Positions 59,566 through 64,000 of a DNA stretch of 64,000 nucleotides are shown piece by piece. A program made the translations under genes and the position numbers. Origin of the DNA: Siphlonurus alternatus (Eukaryota; Arthropoda; Insecta; Ephemeroptera; Siphlonuridae); contig OX463788.1 in assembly GCA_949825025.1 (NCBI GenBank), forward strand, positions 21,867,971 to 21,931,970, written 5' to 3'. Each line of letters starts with the position of its first letter. The first letter of the stretch is position 1. The notes below the pieces were generated by a model. It was not told where the DNA came from and made no database searches. It worked only from the letters and a program-made list of their open reading frames with translations.

Positions 59566-61044
59566 TTATATATAATATATAAAGGTGTTTCCGGTCCAAA
59601 TGTATAGATGGAAACTCCCTTTCCCTTTGAGTTAAAATAATATAACATAAAAGCTTTATTTATATTCAAAGCTCAAAGTAAGAATACTAATAATATTAGG
59701 GTTTCTGTAATTTAATTCTAGTACGTAATTCCAGCGTAATTCTAGCACAGCAGAGCAGACTCGGGCACCAGAATATTTACCGCGATTCAATCGACGGGGA
59801 TCATCTGCGCTGCAAGTTGGTTCAAACATATAAGGCTTTATATATTTTCTTGAACTCATTATACGCTTGCTATTATGCATATACGGAAATTTATAAAAAA
59901 AAATTGTGATTTAATTAACTAAAAGTGCAGTGATAACAATCTCAGAGACAATGTGCAACTCCAAAAGTACTTGGAGGCGACGGTATTGAATGCTGATGCG
60001 AAACAAATTTTCACAACACTGAACTGAAAAAATCTCCCTACATTCTTGCTCCCTTACGTGTGCGGCCGGAACTGTCCGCTGACACTGAAAGCCAGAGTAA
60101 GCCCACGTGTCTATAAAGAAACAAAACTTTGCAATTATGAATAATTATATATTTTTGCCTCAAAATCGATTTAAAAATTTGTTCATTATTTGTATTTATA
60201 ATAATATGTAAAATCTAAAATCATTGAACCGATTGAACGTACAGTACTATACTATATATTATATTTCGTCTAAATAACAATTAACATTATATAATATAGT
60301 ATTTGTATGGTATTACTATATTATTATAATGTTAACTGTTATTTAGTCATAGATGTTATTTAGTCGTAGATGTTATTTAGTCGTAGACTATATAAATATA
60401 TAATATATAGTATAGTACTGTACGTTCAATCGGTTCAATGATTTTAGATTTTACATATTATTATAAATACAAATAATGAACAAATTTTTAATTCGATTTT
60501 GAGGCAAAAATATATAATTATTTATAATTGCAAAGTTTTGTTTCTTTATAGACACGTGGGCTTACTCTGGCTTTCAGTGTCAGCGGACAGTTCCTGCCAC
60601 ACACATAAGGGAGCAAGAATGTAGGGAGATTTTTTCAGTTCAGTTTTGTAAAAATTTGTTTTGCATCAGCATTCAATAACTTCGCCTCCTCCACGTTATC
60701 TCTCAGATTGTTATCACTGCACCTTTAGTTAATTGAATCACATAATTATTTATAAATTTCCGTATATGCATAATAGCAAGCGTATAATGAGTGCAATAAA
60801 AGATATATATAATGCCTTATATGTATGTTAGACTAAATATAATAATTTAAAGTATATTGTATTATTAATTAATAATGGTAATATCGAATAATCACTATAT
60901 GCTGCATATTTATATAACTTAAATGCAAACGTCGAAGAAAGTAATTAAATAGCGATAATGCACAAAATGATAACAGTTTTAGGATTCCCGGACAACTCGG
61001 AGCGGGGGCAACTGGGAGCCGGACGGCTCGGAGCCAAACGTGTT

Positions 61045-61232
61045 TGCTAGGACAACTCGGAGCGCGGACAACTCGGAGCACGGACAACTCGGAGCACGGA
61101 CAACTCGGAGCGCGGACATCCTGGAGCCATGGCAGGACAACTCGGAGCCATGGCAGGACAACTCGGAGCGCGGACAACTCGGAGCGCGGACAACTCGGAG
61201 CGCGGACAACTCGGAGCGCGGACAACTCGGAG
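61045..61232. repeat. 16-bp minisatellite, left arm
   Basis: About eleven GGACAACTCGGAGCGC units with variants (GAGCACG, GAGCCATGGCA). The long open frames on both strands come from the repeat and lack protein character. Confidence 0.9.
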
Positions 61233-61917
61233 CAACGTATAATATACATATTCGGATCAATTTCAGCTATTTTCATCGGTATCGGGAGAACTCCCGCTCC
61301 GAGTTGTCCGGGAATCATTTTCATCATAATGTCATTATCAATATTTCTCTGCATTCTTATATGCACATAAAATATTCTATAGCAACCATTTATAATTATA
61401 TTTTTCTACTTAATTTATCCACTTAATTATCCACCTCATTCGTCGTTTTAAAGTTCCTTGTGTATCTAATATTTGAAATTAAATAATACAAAACATTCAT
61501 TGAAGACTAAGGGCTTTATTTATTTATCATAATAATATTGAATACAATAACTTTATACAAAAAAAATATTTCAGTTCATTAGCCCAATATTAACAATAAT
61601 ACAAAATTACAGTTAATTAAGTTAGTTAATGAAGAAATCATCAATGATTCAGAAGTCATGTAATAAAAACATAAAAAATCACAAAGTTTATAAACAATGG
61701 TCATCATGATGAAGGTAAGGAAACGACACCTATCTGATTGAACATTTTATCAATCCGCATTATAAGCATAATATAAATAATATAATAATAATAATAAATT
61801 ATAAATGGTTGCTATAGAATATATGAAACTTGATGTGCATATGAGAATGCAGAGAAATATTGATAATGACATTATGATGAAAATAGCTGAAATTGATCCG
61901 AATATGTATATTATACG

Positions 61918-62104
61918 TTGCTCCGAGTTGTCCGCGCTCCGAGTTGTCCGCGCTCCGAGTTGTCCTACCATGGCTCCGAGTTGTCCGTGCTCCGAGTTGT
62001 CCGCGCTCCGAGTTGTCCTGCCATGGCTCCAGGATATCCGCGCTCCGAGTTGTCCGAGCTCCGAGTTGTCCGCGCTCCGAGTTGTCCGCGCTCCGAGTTG
62101 TCCT
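61918..62104. repeat. 16-bp minisatellite, right arm (inverted)
   Basis: Inverse-orientation units GCGCTCCGAGTTGTCC, with CCATGGCTCC variants at different positions from those in the left arm. Confidence 0.9.
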
Positions 62105-62806
62105 AGCAAACACGTTTGGCTCCGAGCCGTCCGGCTCCCAGTTGCCCCCGCTCCGAGTTCTCCGGATACCCAGTTTTAGTTGCGTGTTTGCCGTGATTTT
62201 ATAATTATATATAAATTTATATAATGTAAGGCTGCGGCTAAAATCATAGGTAATTAAAATACTGTTGAAATACCATATACATAATATAAGTCGTATGTAC
62301 TGTACATATATAATATGTCAATCCAATACGTGTGTCTACAATAAAGTTATTAGATGCTTGATAAAATATTTTATGTGTTTGAAGTCAGTTGACAAAAGAA
62401 ATCTGTAAAAAATTTGAGTTTGCATCGTGATATTTAAATTCCTAATTAAAATGAAGAAATGCCGAAAGCGGATACAAACGCAGAATGTTCTTTAGATAAA
62501 ATCATCCCGTGGCGGATAATTTTTATCTCTTTGCTGTCGGCTGCTAGGCGGGCTTAAAGACGCGAAAACGTGGATTTTAGCGCTCGCCGCCACTTGCTTG
62601 CTTGCTTTCTTGCGCGCGACCTTAAGTAATGTGACGTCATAGTAGACTTTTGACCGGGCGGTATGGAAGGAACGGGGAGTCGGAGGAAAGTGAAATTTAC
62701 ATTTTTGGAAAGAAGATTTTTTGGTGAATTTTTAATTTTGAAAAGTCACACCCCCTTTAATTCTGTATTATGTTGTTAAATTCAAATTCCTTTTTTCTTT
62801 GATTAT

Positions 62807-62936
<130 letters not shown>

Positions 62937-62978
62937 ATTTACAGTAAGTTATAACTGACTCGAATCATGTGTTCGTAG

Positions 62979-63165
62979 GGTATCGAAACGAACGCATGCA
63001 GAGCTGGTGCCAAAGTTGTACCCTGGCTGGTTCATGCGTGTGTACCACGACATAAGCGACGCCGCATGCACAACAGCGAGCGGTTGTGTCGTCTGCAATG
63101 CACCTGCCGACACGTGCTCGATATCTGCTACGTTGGAAACGTGCCGGGATATGGAAACCTTCTCG
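62979..63165 (+). CDS. Exon of conserved arthropod protein (YPGW family), apparent 1-base frameshift
   Basis: 187 bp between acceptor TTCGTAG (62978) and donor CTCG|GTAAAT (63166). The first part reads AELVPKLYPGWFMRVYHD; the second, in another frame from 63066, reads MHNSERLCRLQC and VGNVPGYGNLLG. I recall both as adjacent motifs of one arthropod protein family of unknown, possibly glycosyltransferase-like, function. Neither frame alone carries both. The shift lies at about 63055-63066 and needs one lost base or two extra. It is either an assembly error or a broken gene; other exons are off the right edge or unrecognised. Confidence 0.55.
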
Positions 63166-63471
63166 GTAAATGAAATGCCTCGTCCACAAAAGTCTCCTAT
63201 TATTATAATATATTTTATGGATAAATCTAATAAAATGTGTATTATCGAACATACAGCTAATTAGCGATGCGAAAAAAAGGCTACATTAAATTTTAGTACG
63301 TAATATAACTAAATTTATATGTTATTAAATTATATGACTAACAAAAGGTCCTATATATTTCAAAATATTGTACAAAATTATTTTAATTATGAATTTTTAC
63401 TATTTTATATTATATTTTTTGCTGCAATGTTCTTTATGATTATGATTTGAACTACGACAGTAATAATGTAT
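63166..63471. other. AT-rich DNA after the exon
   Basis: Presumed intron; nothing recognised. Confidence 0.5.
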
Positions 63472-63489
63472 TAATAATAATAATAATAA
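63472..63489. repeat. (TAA)n microsatellite before second R4-like LINE
   Basis: About six TAA units directly abutting the LINE 5' end. Confidence 0.85.
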
Positions 63490-64000
63490 AGGGCACCCGG
63501 CTGCTCTTGACTCATGCTAAACACTGTGTGGGAAAAGTTCAGTACGCGACGCGTGGGACCGCGCCCTTGGGGCTCCACCTGGGGGTTGTTTAATTACAGC
63601 CTTCAGTCCATAGCCACTAACTGGTTATGGAGCCTGAGCTCTCCCTGCTGCCGCGGAGCTCAGAGTACCTAGGCAGCAAAATCCCGGCAATGCTGGGGAC
63701 TCTGTGGTATGGGCTAACCCCCCTTCCACATGAGTATAAATTCAATGGTTCCTAGGCATAACATGCGAAGGCCCCCCGACCATGCCGGCATCTCGGATGT
63801 GTCGGCTGCACCAAGTGGTGGGGGACAAAGGGACCAGCCTCTATATGGGCGATTGAGGTGGACGGAGGAGCTTTGTGATGAACTGCTTGTCTGTTACGAA
63901 GCTAGTGAGCCTCAGCGCAGGGGATATATGGCCCGTCTTCTAATGATTTGGCAGGAGCGCCATCCGGAGATGGGGGTCACGAAACAGCAGTTGAGTGACC
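63490..64000 (+). mobile_element. 5' end of a second R4/Dong-like LINE, running off the window
   Basis: GC-rich sequence begins abruptly with AGGGCACCCGGCTGCTC after the TAA tract. A 5' UTR of about 240 bp precedes the ORF. Confidence 0.65.
63730..64000 (+). CDS. N-terminal part of R4-like LINE ORF
   Basis: Open from a TAA at 63715-63717; in-frame ATGs at 63730, 63745 and 63763, real start unknown. It encodes a Pro/Gly-rich leader, then LRWTEELCDELLVCYEASEP, GYMARLLMIWQERHP and VTKQQLSD, which resembles the N-terminal conserved region upstream of the RT in R4-type LINEs. The frame is still open at the window end. The central LINE at 18947 lacks this part, so the two cannot be compared directly. 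Confidence 0.6.
   Translation, partial: MSINSMVPRHNMRRPPDHAGISDVSAAPSGGGQRDQPLYGRLRWTEELCDELLVCYEASEPQRRGYMARLLMIWQERHPEMGVTKQQLSD

Larger units (their letters stand above)
60982..62170. mobile_element. Foldback element with minisatellite arms and 8-bp duplication
   Basis: 1,189 bp flanked by CAGTTTTA at 60974-60981 and 62171-62178. The opposite arm of the host palindrome has the uninterrupted sequence (inverse at about 59234-59241). Ends GGATTCCCGGACAACTCGGA and, inverted, GGTATCCGGAGAACTCGGA. The arms consist of tandem GGACAACTCGGAGCGC units, then an inverted unique part (61240-61400 against 61800-61920), and an unpaired centre at about 61430-61795. The 8-bp duplication suggests a hAT-type transposase. 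Confidence 0.85.
58653..62760. mobile_element. 4.1-kb palindromic (foldback) element bounded by TTAA
   Basis: TTAA at 58653-58656 and 62757-62760 flank AGGGGGTGTGACTTTTC and its inverse. The outer arms 58652-59235 and 62178-62761 pair base for base (sum 121,413). The next arm segment from 59236 pairs with sequence up to 60980 (sum 120,216 at the outside). The fold axis is near 60331. The two sums differ by 1,197, exactly the inserted element plus its 8-bp duplication. The left arm has about 446 bp absent from the right, roughly 59386-59830. No transposase found, so non-autonomous. Confidence 0.85.

Noticed and set aside
61040..62204. Overlapping ORFs of 60-165 codons on both strands with SELSALRVV-type repeats
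   Set aside because: All come from the 16-bp minisatellite. Sixteen is not a multiple of three, so every frame repeats the same pattern and none shows protein-like conservation.

Overview
This window is animal nuclear DNA, most likely from an arthropod and possibly a crustacean. It is AT-rich and full of di-, tri- and tetranucleotide microsatellites. Host coding sequence appears only as short exons with GT/AG borders, and almost everything else is mobile DNA. The taxon is an inference from recalled similarity of the host exons to arthropod proteins and from the repeat types.

Host genes. A minus-strand gene for a conserved membrane protein with a JmjC/cupin-like lumenal domain is represented by exon 1 (52469-52768), exon 2 (8717-8841) and exon 3 (6784-7005). 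Splice phases agree across all three, and later exons lie off the left edge. Intron 1 is about 43.6 kb and holds most of the mobile elements described here. One exon of a second, plus-strand arthropod gene lies at 62979-63165; it shows an apparent one-base frameshift.

Central element. Positions 25693-40724 hold a complete, apparently young Maverick/Polinton (virus-like self-synthesising DNA transposon) of 15,032 bp, flanked by perfect 6-bp duplications (TATATT). It has a protein-primed-type family B DNA polymerase, a retroviral-type integrase with chromodomain, an FtsK/A32-type packaging ATPase, an adenain-like protease, a double-jelly-roll major capsid protein, a penton-like minor capsid protein, a basic core-like protein and several small proteins. 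Its unusual feature is a 3,229-bp terminal inverted repeat that carries three complete genes (363-aa protein, ATPase, 109-aa protein) plus the first 77 codons of a fourth. The inner edge of the left copy cuts into the polymerase gene. The result is an in-frame chimera: 77 codons of the integrase-neighbour protein joined to a polymerase that has lost its N-terminus, including the Exo I region. Morphogenesis and integrase genes run as a tightly overlapping minus-strand chain; the polymerase converges on it from the left.

Other mobile DNA. A 5'-truncated R4/Dong-like LINE with a restriction-like endonuclease lies at 18947-21524 between two AAT microsatellite tracts. The 5' end of a second such element starts at 63490, again directly after a TAA tract. 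Three degenerate LINE pieces with jockey/CR1-type reverse transcriptase ends lie at 21546-22330, 42628-43900 and 57968-58640. Three long copies and one tail of a SINE with a 5S-rRNA-derived head lie at 10525, 15913, 57453 and 2092. Several MITE families are present.

At 58653-62760 there is a 4.1-kb palindromic element bounded by TTAA. A 1,189-bp foldback element built from a 16-bp minisatellite is inserted in one arm, with an 8-bp duplication; the intact opposite arm serves as an internal empty site.
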